Shown here one piece after another: positions 26,747 to 34,677 of a stretch of DNA of 64,000 nt (position 1 is its first letter; every line of letters begins with the position of its first letter). The stretch spans positions 1,075,247 to 1,139,246 of the forward strand of contig NZ_CP047080.1 of the NCBI RefSeq assembly GCF_030408595.1, written 5' to 3'. Under the pieces are notes generated by a model, which was given only the letters and a program-made list of their open reading frames with translations, did no database searches and was not told the origin of the DNA. The translations under genes were made by a program, and so were the position numbers. The DNA comes from Corynebacterium canis (GTDB taxonomy: Bacteria; Actinomycetota; Actinomycetes; Mycobacteriales; Mycobacteriaceae).

Positions 26747-27664
26747 ATGACCGATAACGACGTAGTGTTTGATGTTGCCATCGTGGGCGGTGGCGCGGCC
26801 GGCCTGAGCGCAGCCCTCGTGTTGGGGCGCCAGCAGCGGCACGTGTTGTTGCTGGATTCCGGTGATCCCCGCAACGCCGCGTCCCCCGCGATCCATATGG
26901 TGTTGACGCGCGACGGCATTTCCCCTGACGAGTTTTTCCGGCTGGGTCGTGCGGAGCTTGATGAATTCCCAGGCGTTCAGCGCCGCAGCGCCGTGGTGGA
27001 ACGTATTGGCGGACAGCAGGGCGCATTCGAAGTTACTTTCGCAGGCCGCACGGTGCGCGCGAAATATGTGTTGCTGGCCACCGGGCAGCACGACCAATTG
27101 GGTTCGCTGCCGGGGCTTTCGGAGCGCTGGGGCAGGGGCGTGTACCACTGCTCCTATTGCCATGGATTCGAATCTTTGGACGCCAAGATCGCGGTGCTTG
27201 CCGTGCGCCCGATGGACGCGATGATCGCACGCTACCTGCGCGATCGCTTTAGCCAGGACGTGGTGTTGTGCACGCAGGGCCTTGCGGTGGACCCGGTGCC
27301 CGGGGTGTCGCTTATCGACGTCCCCGTCACCCGCATTACCGGCGCCGAACCGGCGTTGCAGCTTCAGCTTGCCAATGGGGATACCTTGGAATGCAACCGT
27401 GTGTTCTATCGCCCGGATGCCACGCAGAGCAATCGATTGGCCGCGGACCTTGGTTGTGAGAGCAATGCGGATTGGGCTGCGGTGACGGTGGATGCGCAGC
27501 ATCAGACGAGCGTGCCCGGGGTGTATGCCGTGGGGGATTGTGCTATGAACCGTGCGGCGCCCGTTCCATTGGGTTTCGTGGCGGCCGGCATGGGTGAGGG
27601 GCAGCGCGCCGCGATGTGGATCGACCAAGCGTTGTTTGCGGAAACGCTTTCGCACACCGGCTAG
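26747..27664 (+). CDS. Thioredoxin-reductase-like FAD protein without a clear NADPH motif
   Basis: 305 residues. FAD site VGGGAAGLSAALVLG (13-27) and second FAD motif VYAVGDCAMN are present, with a redox pair CSYC (Cys135, Cys138) followed by HGFE as in thioredoxin reductases. At the usual NADPH motif (GGGxSA) the protein has LAVRPMDAM instead. Such proteins include ferredoxin- or oxygen-linked dithiol oxidases. It starts 12 bases after the ATPase gene with an AAGGAG site, so it belongs to the DtxR-box operon and may act on the imported ligand. Its stop overlaps that of the convergent lipoprotein gene. Confidence 0.8.
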   Translation: MTDNDVVFDVAIVGGGAAGLSAALVLGRQQRHVLLLDSGDPRNAASPAIHMVLTRDGISPDEFFRLGRAELDEFPGVQRRSAVVERIGGQQGAFEVTFAGRTVRAKYVLLATGQHDQLGSLPGLSERWGRGVYHCSYCHGFESLDAKIAVLAVRPMDAMIARYLRDRFSQDVVLCTQGLAVDPVPGVSLIDVPVTRITGAEPALQLQLANGDTLECNRVFYRPDATQSNRLAADLGCESNADWAAVTVDAQHQTSVPGVYAVGDCAMNRAAPVPLGFVAAGMGEGQRAAMWIDQALFAETLSHTG

Positions 27665-28254
27665 GGGGCGCGGACCCCGCTGACTTTGAGGATCACGATG
27701 TCCGGGTTCGTGCACGTGGTGGCCGTGAATGGCAGCAGGATCCAGCCGTGTTCCTCCGGCGGGTAGATCTTGAGGTTCACGGCGGTGTCGGTAGCCGAGC
27801 AGGTTTTCGGCTCGTAGGCGAGCGCGTTGAGGATGCGCAGCGTAAAGGCTGCGTTCCCTCCCGGGGGTAGCGTCACGGGGGTTCCGGGATCTCCGGATTC
27901 CCGCCCTGCGGGCGCTCCGAGTTGGTTTTCTTGGGCGTCCACGAGGGAGACCCCAGGGTATCCGGACAGCGAGCATTCGGAGTCCCCGGTGTTATTGAGC
28001 GTGATGGTGTAAAAGGTGCTTCCCGCCGCGCCTTCGCTATCGGAGGCTGTGGCGGATAGTTGTTCGGCGCTGCAATTGGCGGAGTTTCCCCGCGTGGTGT
28101 GCGAGTGTTGGGGCACGCTCGCTTGCGGGGTTTCTGATTGCGTGTTTGAGCTGGGTGGGGCGGTGGATTGGGGGCCACAGGCAGTGAGTGTCGTAGCCAA
28201 CACAAGCATCGCCGTGTAACCAATGGGACGCATGTTGCTGATGTGATTGCTCAT
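27661..28254 (-). CDS. DUF4232 lipoprotein
   Basis: 197 residues. Hydrophobic segment then lipobox LTAC (Cys26) and a Ser/Thr/Pro/Gln-rich linker lead to a DUF4232 domain: CSAEQLSATASDSEGAAGST, TLNNTGDSECSLSGYPGVSL, LPPGGNAAFTLRI, and four conserved cysteines. The family is common on the actinobacterial cell surface with no established role. ATG 28233 is an alternative, shorter start. Confidence 0.8.
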   Translation of the reverse strand: MSNHISNMRPIGYTAMLVLATTLTACGPQSTAPPSSNTQSETPQASVPQHSHTTRGNSANCSAEQLSATASDSEGAAGSTFYTITLNNTGDSECSLSGYPGVSLVDAQENQLGAPAGRESGDPGTPVTLPPGGNAAFTLRILNALAYEPKTCSATDTAVNLKIYPPEEHGWILLPFTATTCTNPDIVILKVSGVRAP

Positions 28255-28296
28255 GCCTTTAGGGTAGACCCTGCAACCAGCGACGTATAGTAGAAG

Positions 28297-28377
28297 CCAC
28301 GCGGGTGCCCAAAACGTTTGGGCTGAGATGCACTGTGCGAACCGTTTGAACCTGATCCGGTTGGTACCGGCGTAGGA
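28297..28377 (+). ncRNA. TPP riboswitch (THI element)
   Basis: The leader of the ykoE gene contains the thi-box: GCGGGTGCCC, GGGCTGAGATG, then ACCGTTTGAACCTGATCCGG and GGTACCGGCGTAGGAA. CTGAGA, ACCTGAT and GCGTAGGAA are the conserved pyrimidine- and pyrophosphate-binding segments. The GTAGGAAGAAAGGA end lies next to the ribosome-binding site, so control of translation initiation by thiamine pyrophosphate is likely. Confidence 0.93.
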
Positions 28378-28394
28378 AGAAAGGATTTTTGAAT

Positions 28395-28979
28395 ATGAAC
28401 TACAAGTGGCGCGTCGTAGATATCGTGGTGGCGGCGGTGCTCGGGGTCGCGTGCGGGTTGATCTTCTGGGTGTGGAACTCGATCGGCTACGCGTGGTATT
28501 CGGCGGCGGATACGCTCACCCCAGGCTTTGGCGGTGTTGCAACAGGTGTTTGGTTCCTCGGTGGGGTGCTCGGTGGGCTGATCATTCGCAAGCCCGGCGC
28601 GGCCGTGTTTGTTGAGGTGATCGCGGCGCTGGTCTCCGCGCTGATCGGTAACCAATGGGGCATCGAAACCCTGTTTTCGGGCCTAGCACAGGGTCTTGGC
28701 GCCGAGCTCGTGCTCCTTGCGTTCGCGTATCGGCGCTTTGGCCCCGGCGTGGCGATGCTTGCCGGGGCTGCCGCGGGTGTGGGCGCCTGGCTGCTCGAAC
28801 TGGTGATCTCCGCGAATTACGCCAAGGGCGCGGTGTTTAATGTGATCTACCTGATCACCTGCTCGCTGTCCGGGATCGTTCTGGCGGGCCTGCTGGCATT
28901 CGTACTGGTGCGCGCACTGGCCGCCACCGGCGCGCTGGATCGTTTCGCCGCCGGTAGGGAACAGCAGCAGCTGGTGTAA
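28395..28979 (+). CDS. ykoE: Thiamine-precursor ECF transporter, substrate-binding subunit YkoE
   Basis: 194 residues with about six helices: YKWRVVDIVVAAVLGVACGL, WFLGGVLGGLIIRKPGAAVFVE, LVSALIGNQWGIETLFSGLAQGLGAE. These are YkoE signatures; YkoE binds hydroxymethylpyrimidine or thiamine. ATG 28395 is used, two codons after a TTG; the GGAAGAAAGGA site belongs to the riboswitch end. It overlaps ykoD by one base (TAATG). Confidence 0.88.
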   Translation: MNYKWRVVDIVVAAVLGVACGLIFWVWNSIGYAWYSAADTLTPGFGGVATGVWFLGGVLGGLIIRKPGAAVFVEVIAALVSALIGNQWGIETLFSGLAQGLGAELVLLAFAYRRFGPGVAMLAGAAAGVGAWLLELVISANYAKGAVFNVIYLITCSLSGIVLAGLLAFVLVRALAATGALDRFAAGREQQQLV

Positions 28980-30334
28980 TGGCGGGTAGTGAAGTCATCG
29001 CCAAGGGATTCGGTTGGCGGCATGCCGGACGCAAGCTCCCAGCGTTGCAAGGCCTTGACCTGCGCATCGAACCGGGGGAGCGCGTCCTATTGCTTGGCGA
29101 GTCCGGCTCCGGCAAATCCACCCTGCTAGCGGCCCTGGCCGGGGTGCTCGGGGATTCGGAAGACGGCGAACGCACCGGCAGCATTACGGTGAATCCGGGC
29201 CCAGTGGGCATGGTGCTGCAAAATCCGGATTCGCAAGTGATTTCTAGCCGCATTGGCGATGACGTCGCCTTTGGCTGCGAAAACCTATGCGTCCCGCGTG
29301 CGGAGATCTGGCCGCGTGTGGAGCACGCCCTGCGCACGGTCGGCCTGCATCTCCCGCTCGACCACCCCACGGCCGAGCTGTCCGGCGGGCAGAAGCAACG
29401 CCTCGCGCTGGCCGGGGTGTTGGCCATGCACGCCGGGCTGATTCTGCTGGACGAACCGACGGCAAACCTCGATCCGCGCGGCGTTGTCGAGGTTGTCGAC
29501 GCCGTCCGTCACGCCGTCGAAAATACGGGCGCAACGTTGGTGGTGGTCGAACACAGGGTCGCACAGTGGATGGACCTGATTACCAGGGTGATCGTGATTG
29601 GCGATGGCCGCGTTATCGCCGACGGCCCGCCGGAGCTCGTGGCGGAATTGGAGCTGCCGGGGGTGTGGCTGCCCAATGCGCAGATGCCCGCGTGGCAGCG
29701 TCGCACGAGCGATACCCAGCTGCTTCGCGCGGAGGAACTGGTGGTCGGATATTCGAAACCGGTCGGGTCGCCACGCAACCTGAGCCTTCCTAAGGGCGCG
29801 GCGACGGTGATTACTGGGCCCAATGGTGCGGGGAAAACCACGCTGGCGCTGACGCTAGCTGGGCTTTTAAAACCCTTAGGAGGCCGCATCGCCGGTTTCG
29901 GCAGCGAGCCGCATACTTGGAAATCCCGCGCGCTCGCCCGTCGGATCGGATATGTGTTCCAAGATTCCGAACATCAATTTGTGGCGCGCACGGTGCTGGA
30001 AGAAATGCGGGTGGGCCCGCAGGTCATGGGCGTGGATGCGGAGGCGCGCATCGCCGAATTATTGCACCGGCTCCGATTAGAACACTTGGCCAGGGCGAAC
30101 CCGTTTACGCTGTCCGGAGGGCAGCAGCGCAGGCTGTCCGTGGCCACGGCATTGGTCGCAGCCCCCGAGCTCCTGATTCTGGACGAACCCACGTTCGGTC
30201 AGGATCGGCGAACGTTTATTGAATTGGTGCAGATCCTGCGCGATTTAACCACCGAAGGCGTAACCATTTGCGCCATTTCGCACGACGAACTTTTCCTCGA
30301 AGCTATTGGCGATTACGAGGTGGCGCTGCAATGA
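28979..30334 (+). CDS. ykoD: Thiamine-precursor ECF transporter ATPase YkoD (two domains)
   Basis: 451 residues with two nucleotide-binding domains: Walker A GESGSGKSTLLAAL and GPNGAGKTTLALTL, signatures LSGGQKQRLALAG and LSGGQQRRLSVATAL, Walker B LILLDEPTANLD and LLILDEPTFGQD. It corresponds to the fused EcfA/EcfA' of the YkoEDC system. Both halves keep the catalytic Glu. Coupled to ykoE by TAATG and to ykoC by ATGA. Confidence 0.88.
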   Translation: MAGSEVIAKGFGWRHAGRKLPALQGLDLRIEPGERVLLLGESGSGKSTLLAALAGVLGDSEDGERTGSITVNPGPVGMVLQNPDSQVISSRIGDDVAFGCENLCVPRAEIWPRVEHALRTVGLHLPLDHPTAELSGGQKQRLALAGVLAMHAGLILLDEPTANLDPRGVVEVVDAVRHAVENTGATLVVVEHRVAQWMDLITRVIVIGDGRVIADGPPELVAELELPGVWLPNAQMPAWQRRTSDTQLLRAEELVVGYSKPVGSPRNLSLPKGAATVITGPNGAGKTTLALTLAGLLKPLGGRIAGFGSEPHTWKSRALARRIGYVFQDSEHQFVARTVLEEMRVGPQVMGVDAEARIAELLHRLRLEHLARANPFTLSGGQQRRLSVATALVAAPELLILDEPTFGQDRRTFIELVQILRDLTTEGVTICAISHDELFLEAIGDYEVALQ

Positions 30335-31083
30335 AAACGCCCCCAACGCTCAACCCGGTGACCCGCATTTTGGGGCTGCTGATCGTGACCACGCCGCTGC
30401 TGCTGAGCGTGGATATCGTGTCTGCGGGGGTGTCGCTCGCGTGGACATTGTTGCTCGCCCCCTTGTTGGGGGTGGACTTGCGTACCGTCGCGCGCCGCAG
30501 CGTGCCGATCCTGGTGGCCGCCCCGCTTTCTGGCATTTCCATGGCGCTGTATGGCCGCCCGGAGGGCCGCGAATACGCCTCCTTTCTATTCGCTCATATC
30601 ACCGATAATTCGCTCTCCCTTGCGATGGCGATCATGGTCCGCGTCTTGGCCGTAGGCATCCCGGTGGTGGTGCTGACGGCGCAGGTAGACCCCACCGATC
30701 TTGGCGACGGCGTAGCCCAACGCCTTAAGCTTCCCCCACGGTTCGTGGTGGGCGCGGTGGCGGGCGTGCGTTTGCTCAGCCTGTTTCGCCGCGATTGGGA
30801 GGCGATGGCGCGAGCGCGGCGGGCACGCGGCATCGCCGATCGAGGGCGTGTTCGACACGGAATGTCCATGGCATTCGGCCTTTTAGTGCTGGCGTTACGG
30901 CGCGGTTCCGCATTAGCGACCGCCATGGAGGCCCGGGGTTTCGGCTCCAACCAGCGCACTTGGGCTCGCGAGTCCATCATGACGCGTATCGACGCCGTGG
31001 TCCTCGCCGTCTGTTTCGGCGTCGCCGCATGCTCGATAGGGGTTTCGGTTGCCACGGGGGCCTTCCGGTTTTTGGGGGCCTAG
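30331..31083 (+). CDS. ykoC: Thiamine-precursor ECF transporter transmembrane subunit YkoC
   Basis: 250 residues from ATG 30331, overlapping the ykoD stop (ATGA); an upstream in-frame start at 30268 lies inside ykoD. It has EcfT features: hydrophobic helices and the two coupling motifs near RARRARGI (residues about 168-175) and AMEARGFG (about 202-209), the A-R-G signatures that contact the ATPase. Confidence 0.87.
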   Translation: MKTPPTLNPVTRILGLLIVTTPLLLSVDIVSAGVSLAWTLLLAPLLGVDLRTVARRSVPILVAAPLSGISMALYGRPEGREYASFLFAHITDNSLSLAMAIMVRVLAVGIPVVVLTAQVDPTDLGDGVAQRLKLPPRFVVGAVAGVRLLSLFRRDWEAMARARRARGIADRGRVRHGMSMAFGLLVLALRRGSALATAMEARGFGSNQRTWARESIMTRIDAVVLAVCFGVAACSIGVSVATGAFRFLGA

Positions 31084-31086
31084 GCG

Positions 31087-31554
31087 ATGATCATTTTGAT
31101 CGATGGGCCATCCGGTTCCGGCAAGACCACGCTGGCAAACCGGTTGGGTTTTATTCTGGGCTGGCCCGTGGTGCACCTCGACGATTTCTATCCCGGATGG
31201 TCGGGGTTGGCGGCGGGCCGCGATATGGTGGCCGGGGTGATCCTCGAACGCAGGTTTCAACGTTGGGACTGGGATCGGAATGCCCCGGGCGCTTGGGTGA
31301 CGGTGCCCAGCGGAGACCTTATCGTGGAGGGGGTAGGTGCGGTAAGTGAGGCGTCGATACGCGCCGGGGGTAATGTAATGACAATCCTGGTAGAAGCGCC
31401 AGCTGACGTGCGGAAGGCGCGTGCGCTGAAACGTGACCCGGGATATGCGCCATATTGGGAGCAATGGGCAACGCAAGAACGCGAGCATTTCGCGCACCTA
31501 CCCGACGTCGATATTACCCTCGGCGGATCGGGTGAGCTCGGCGGAGGTAGCTGA
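31087..31554 (+). CDS. P-loop nucleotide kinase-like protein (uridine-kinase fold)
   Basis: 155 residues with Walker A IDGPSGSGKTTLA (residues 5-17), followed by VVHLDDFYPGW, the Asp-Asp-Phe-Tyr pattern of the uridine kinase/phosphoribulokinase group, LIVEGVGAVS as Walker B region, and an Arg-rich lid RKARALKRDPGY. It starts three bases after ykoC, in the TPP-controlled transcript. A link to thiamine-precursor phosphorylation is only a guess from position. Confidence 0.65.
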   Translation: MIILIDGPSGSGKTTLANRLGFILGWPVVHLDDFYPGWSGLAAGRDMVAGVILERRFQRWDWDRNAPGAWVTVPSGDLIVEGVGAVSEASIRAGGNVMTILVEAPADVRKARALKRDPGYAPYWEQWATQEREHFAHLPDVDITLGGSGELGGGS

Positions 31555-31779
31555 GGGAAAATCGCATTTCGGGGGTTCGCCAAGCCGTTTGAGGTGGGGA
31601 GGGAGTTTTCATGCGGTGGACTGCGGTGTTCGACGCGGCAGTGTAAGTTGCGCGATATTTTCTATTAGAAGAGATTTGTACAACAATAGGCAAATGAATG
31701 GCGTGCCTCATTCGGGGCGACGTCCATTGAGCTTTGTTCGTAGTTCAACCGACCAATCGATACCTTGTAAGGAGTTGCA

Positions 31780-33450
31780 GTGAACACATTTACCGCTGTA
31801 ACCAACTCAGTCGGCGGGAGCCTTGGCTTATCCGCCCTCGTGGCTTGTATTCCGCTGCTGGCCTTCTTTATCATGCTGATCGGCGTGAAAGCCCGCGCGC
31901 ACACCTCCGCCGCGGTGGCTACCGTCACCGCGATGATCGTGGCGATCGCGGGCTTTAATATGCCGGGCGAACTGGCGTTTATGTCCGTGGTGCGCGGCGG
32001 CATTTTTGGTTTCTTCCCCATCGTCTGGGTGATCGTGATGGCGATCTGGTTTTATCAGATCACCGTTGCCTCTGGGCGCTTTGAAGACCTCCGCAAAACT
32101 TTCGACAAGCTTGGCGAAGGCGATGTCCGCATTCAGGCCATCCTTATCGCTTTCTGTTTCGGTGGTTTGCTCGAAGCTCTCGCCGGTTTCGGTGCCCCCG
32201 TGGCGATCACCGCAACGATGATCTTGGCGCTGGGCGTGAAGCCCCTCAAGGCCGCCATCGTGGTGTTGCTGGCGAACACCGCCCCCGTGGCGTTCGGTGC
32301 CGTGGCTATCCCGATCACCACCGCTGGTGATGTCGGCGATCGTACCTTGGAGCAGACCCAGAACATCGCCGCGATCGTGGGCCACCAAGCCCCGCTGATC
32401 GCCCTGTTCGTCCCCGCTATCCTGCTGTTTATTCTCGACGGTATGCGCGGCGTGCGGGATGCCTGGGTTCCGGCCTTTGTCATTGGCATTTCGTTCGGCC
32501 TTGCGCAGTGGGCCACCTCGAACTTCTTTGCGTACCAGCTCACCGACGTCGTAGCCTGTATCGTTTCACTCGGCGTGGCGTTTATTTTCCTTCGCTTCTG
32601 GACGCCGCGCGGCGTCGACGAGATGCGTGCCCGCATGGACCTGCCGCCCGCCGCCCTCAACGAAGATCTTCCGGCGCGCCGCGTGTGGATGTCCCTGATG
32701 CCGTACCTGGTGGTCACCGTCGTTTTCGGCGTGGCCAACCTGGTGGATCCAGTCAAGGCGTTCCTGCAAAAGGCGAAGATCGTGATCGAGATGCCGCTGC
32801 TAAAGGAGCGTTTGGTTACCGCCTCCGGCGACCCAGTGAAGTCCGCCTACAACATGGAGCTGGTGTTCAACCCGGGTACCTTGTTGCTCATTTCCGGCCT
32901 TATCGTCGCCGTCGCATACATGATCTATAACGAGAACGGCCGGTACGCTCTGAGCCCAGCGGAGGTATGGAAAGAATTCCTCGGCACCTGGTACCGCATG
33001 CGGTGGTCTGCGGTCACCATCGTGCTGGTGCTGGGCTTGGCATATGTGATGAACTACTCCGGCCAGACCGTGGCCATCGGGCAATACGTCGCATCCCTCG
33101 GTGCGGTGTACGCCTTCCTCGCGCCGACGCTCGGCTGGGTCGGTACCGCCGTGACCGGTTCCGATACCTCGGCCAATGCGCTATTCAGTAAAATGCAGGT
33201 CACCGCAGCAGAACATGCCGGATTGAACCCGGATCTGATGCTTGCCGCCAATACCACCGGCGGTGTGGTGGGCAAGATGATCTCCCCGCAATCCTTGGCC
33301 ATCGCGGCTACCGCCGTGGAGATGGAAGGCCGCGAATCGGACATCTTTAAGGCCGTCGTCGGCTGGTCCTTCGGCATGCTGATCGTGGTATGCTGCTTGG
33401 TCTTCCTCCAGACTAATGTGCTTTCCTTTATGGCGCCGTTCGTGCACTAG
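31780..33450 (+). CDS. lctP: L-lactate permease (LctP family)
   Basis: 556 residues, about 13 helices: PLLAFFIMLIGVKARAHTSA, GGLLEALAGFGAPVAITATM, VLLANTAPVAFGAVAIPITT, GWVGTAVTGSDTSANALFSK and ATNTTGGVVG-like NTTGGVVGKMISPQSLAIA are the hallmark segments of LctP/LldP lactate:H+ symporters. GTG 31780 is preceded by AAGGAG eight bases upstream. No lactate dehydrogenase gene is adjacent in the window. A strong hairpin terminator follows. Confidence 0.9.
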   Translation: MNTFTAVTNSVGGSLGLSALVACIPLLAFFIMLIGVKARAHTSAAVATVTAMIVAIAGFNMPGELAFMSVVRGGIFGFFPIVWVIVMAIWFYQITVASGRFEDLRKTFDKLGEGDVRIQAILIAFCFGGLLEALAGFGAPVAITATMILALGVKPLKAAIVVLLANTAPVAFGAVAIPITTAGDVGDRTLEQTQNIAAIVGHQAPLIALFVPAILLFILDGMRGVRDAWVPAFVIGISFGLAQWATSNFFAYQLTDVVACIVSLGVAFIFLRFWTPRGVDEMRARMDLPPAALNEDLPARRVWMSLMPYLVVTVVFGVANLVDPVKAFLQKAKIVIEMPLLKERLVTASGDPVKSAYNMELVFNPGTLLLISGLIVAVAYMIYNENGRYALSPAEVWKEFLGTWYRMRWSAVTIVLVLGLAYVMNYSGQTVAIGQYVASLGAVYAFLAPTLGWVGTAVTGSDTSANALFSKMQVTAAEHAGLNPDLMLAANTTGGVVGKMISPQSLAIAATAVEMEGRESDIFKAVVGWSFGMLIVVCCLVFLQTNVLSFMAPFVH

Positions 33451-33486
33451 TTTGAACGACGGTTGCCTCGCCTAGGGGCCGATTCG

Positions 33487-33519
33487 AACGCCGATCCGCA
33501 CGTTTGTGGGTCGGCGTTT
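33487..33519 (+). terminator. Terminator after the lactate permease gene
   Basis: An imperfect hairpin of about 14 base pairs (AACGCCGA... / ...TCGGCGTT) with loop GTTT is followed by a short T run, 37 bases after the stop. Confidence 0.65.
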
Positions 33520-33611
33520 CGCGATGTTGGGGCCGTGCGATGTGGGGTGTGTAGAGCTCTGGACTTGCCGCGTCAGATCTGCCTGAACCAGGGTCGCCCG
33601 CGGCGTTCATT

Positions 33612-33871
33612 TCGGGAAAGTTTGACCCTACTCGTGTGGGAACGCTCCGTCGGCCACTTTCTCTGATAGCTTGCGCGCAGCCGTTGACCTGCGATCGTCC
33701 TGAATTTCTTCATTGGGATGCCGAGCGAAGAATAAAAAGACGATTTGCAGCGTTTTTGGTCCAGATTCGTCCGGAATTTCTTCGTTAGGGGCCCCAATGA
33801 AGAATGGAAAGACCAGCCCCAGGTCGGCAGTTGCGCACAACCAATCGGCGACCTAGGCGTTGCGCACAACC
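33612..33871 (+). repeat. Family B repeat, unit I (260 bp)
   Basis: Begins TCGGGAAAGTTTGA and ends GTTGCGCACAACC. Inside are two hairpins with TTCTTC...GAAGAA stems (around 33703-33733 and 33777-33806) and the junction phrase CAGCCGTTGACCTGCGATCG. It differs from unit II at only about seven positions by eye. Confidence 0.88.
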
Positions 33872-34026
33872 TCCTGCCGCTGGGGTGACTTGGGGGCCGG
33901 AATCGGCCAATGATTCTCCGCGCTCAGGCAGATTCGACACGCCGGCCGCTGCGCGGCGGTGTTTCCGCAGGACGGGGAACTCGCCGTGTCAGATCTGCCT
34001 GAGGCAGATGTGGTGGGGCCGATGGC

Positions 34027-34286
34027 TCGGGAAAGTTTGAACCTACTCGTGCGGGAACGCTCCGTCGGCCACTTTCTCTGATAGCTTGCGCGCAGCCGTT
34101 GACCTGCGATCGTCCTGGATTTCTTCATTGGGATGCCGAACGAAGAATAAAAAGACGATTTGCAGCGTTTTTTGCCCAGATTCGTCCGGAATTTCTTCGT
34201 TAGGGGCCCCAATGAAGAATGGAAAGACCAGCCCCAGGTCGGCGGTTGCGCACAACCAATCGGCGACCTAGGCGTTGCGCACAACC
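34027..34286 (+). repeat. Family B repeat, unit II (260 bp)
   Basis: A direct copy of unit I, 415 bases downstream, of exactly the same length. Immediately upstream it continues with the module GTGTTTCCGCAGGACG...TGTCAGATCTGCCTGAGGCAGA that is also present, in reverse, next to the copy at 52.3 kb, so the complete element may be about 380 bp. Confidence 0.88.
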
Positions 34287-34538
34287 CATCGACGACCTAG
34301 GCGGTGGCGCGCAACCTTTCGGTACTCGGACGCAACCCATCAGTGGGCGCGGTACACGGACGCAACCCATCGCCCAAAACAAACGTCCTGAAACCCTAGG
34401 TCCGCATCGCTCGCAACGCCGCGAAGCTGGTCAGCCGATAAGAGAAACGTGTGCTGCTATTCAAACAAACGTATGAAGGGGTAGGGCAGGGGGAGTCGGA
34501 ATATATAACCAATCGGGTGATGCGCGCTACAAAAGTGT

Positions 34539-34556
34539 GATCTAGCCAGCTAGATC
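34539..34556. promoter_or_regulatory. Perfect inverted repeat upstream of oppA
   Basis: GATCTAGC-CA-GCTAGATC is a perfect palindrome with 8-base arms, followed by GATTTTTC. It is 122 bases before the oppA start and could be an operator of the opp operon or, with the T run, a short terminator closing the repeat region. Confidence 0.45.
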
Positions 34557-34677
34557 GATTTTTCTTCACATTCCGCCGGTGAAGCGAGTGTAATGTGGCT
34601 TTAGTTGGATTCATTATTTGACGCAGCTCACAGTTAGGATACGAGCATCCCTTATCCTCAAGGAGGTTCACTTGGCC

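Larger units (their letters stand above)
33520..34677. other. Repeat-filled intergenic region before the opp operon
   Basis: No gene is supported. The stretch holds family C palindromic sites (33563, 33926, 33988 and nearby), two near-identical family B units (listed separately), then at 34271-34375 a run of degenerate GCGCAACCCATCG/GACCTAGGC repeats, and from about 34460 the AT-richer leader of the opp operon with an inverted repeat at 34539-34556. Confidence 0.7.

Noticed and set aside
26483..27976. 497-codon minus-strand frame opposite the flavoprotein
   Set aside because: Antisense of well-supported genes with FAD and CxxC motifs; no domain is recognised in the antisense translation.
33628..33840. 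70-residue reading frames inside each family B repeat
   Set aside because: Frames are kept in three copies, but there is no ribosome-binding site, the 47.0 kb copy breaks the frame, and the internal repeats in the peptide follow from the DNA hairpins. Recent duplication alone explains conservation.
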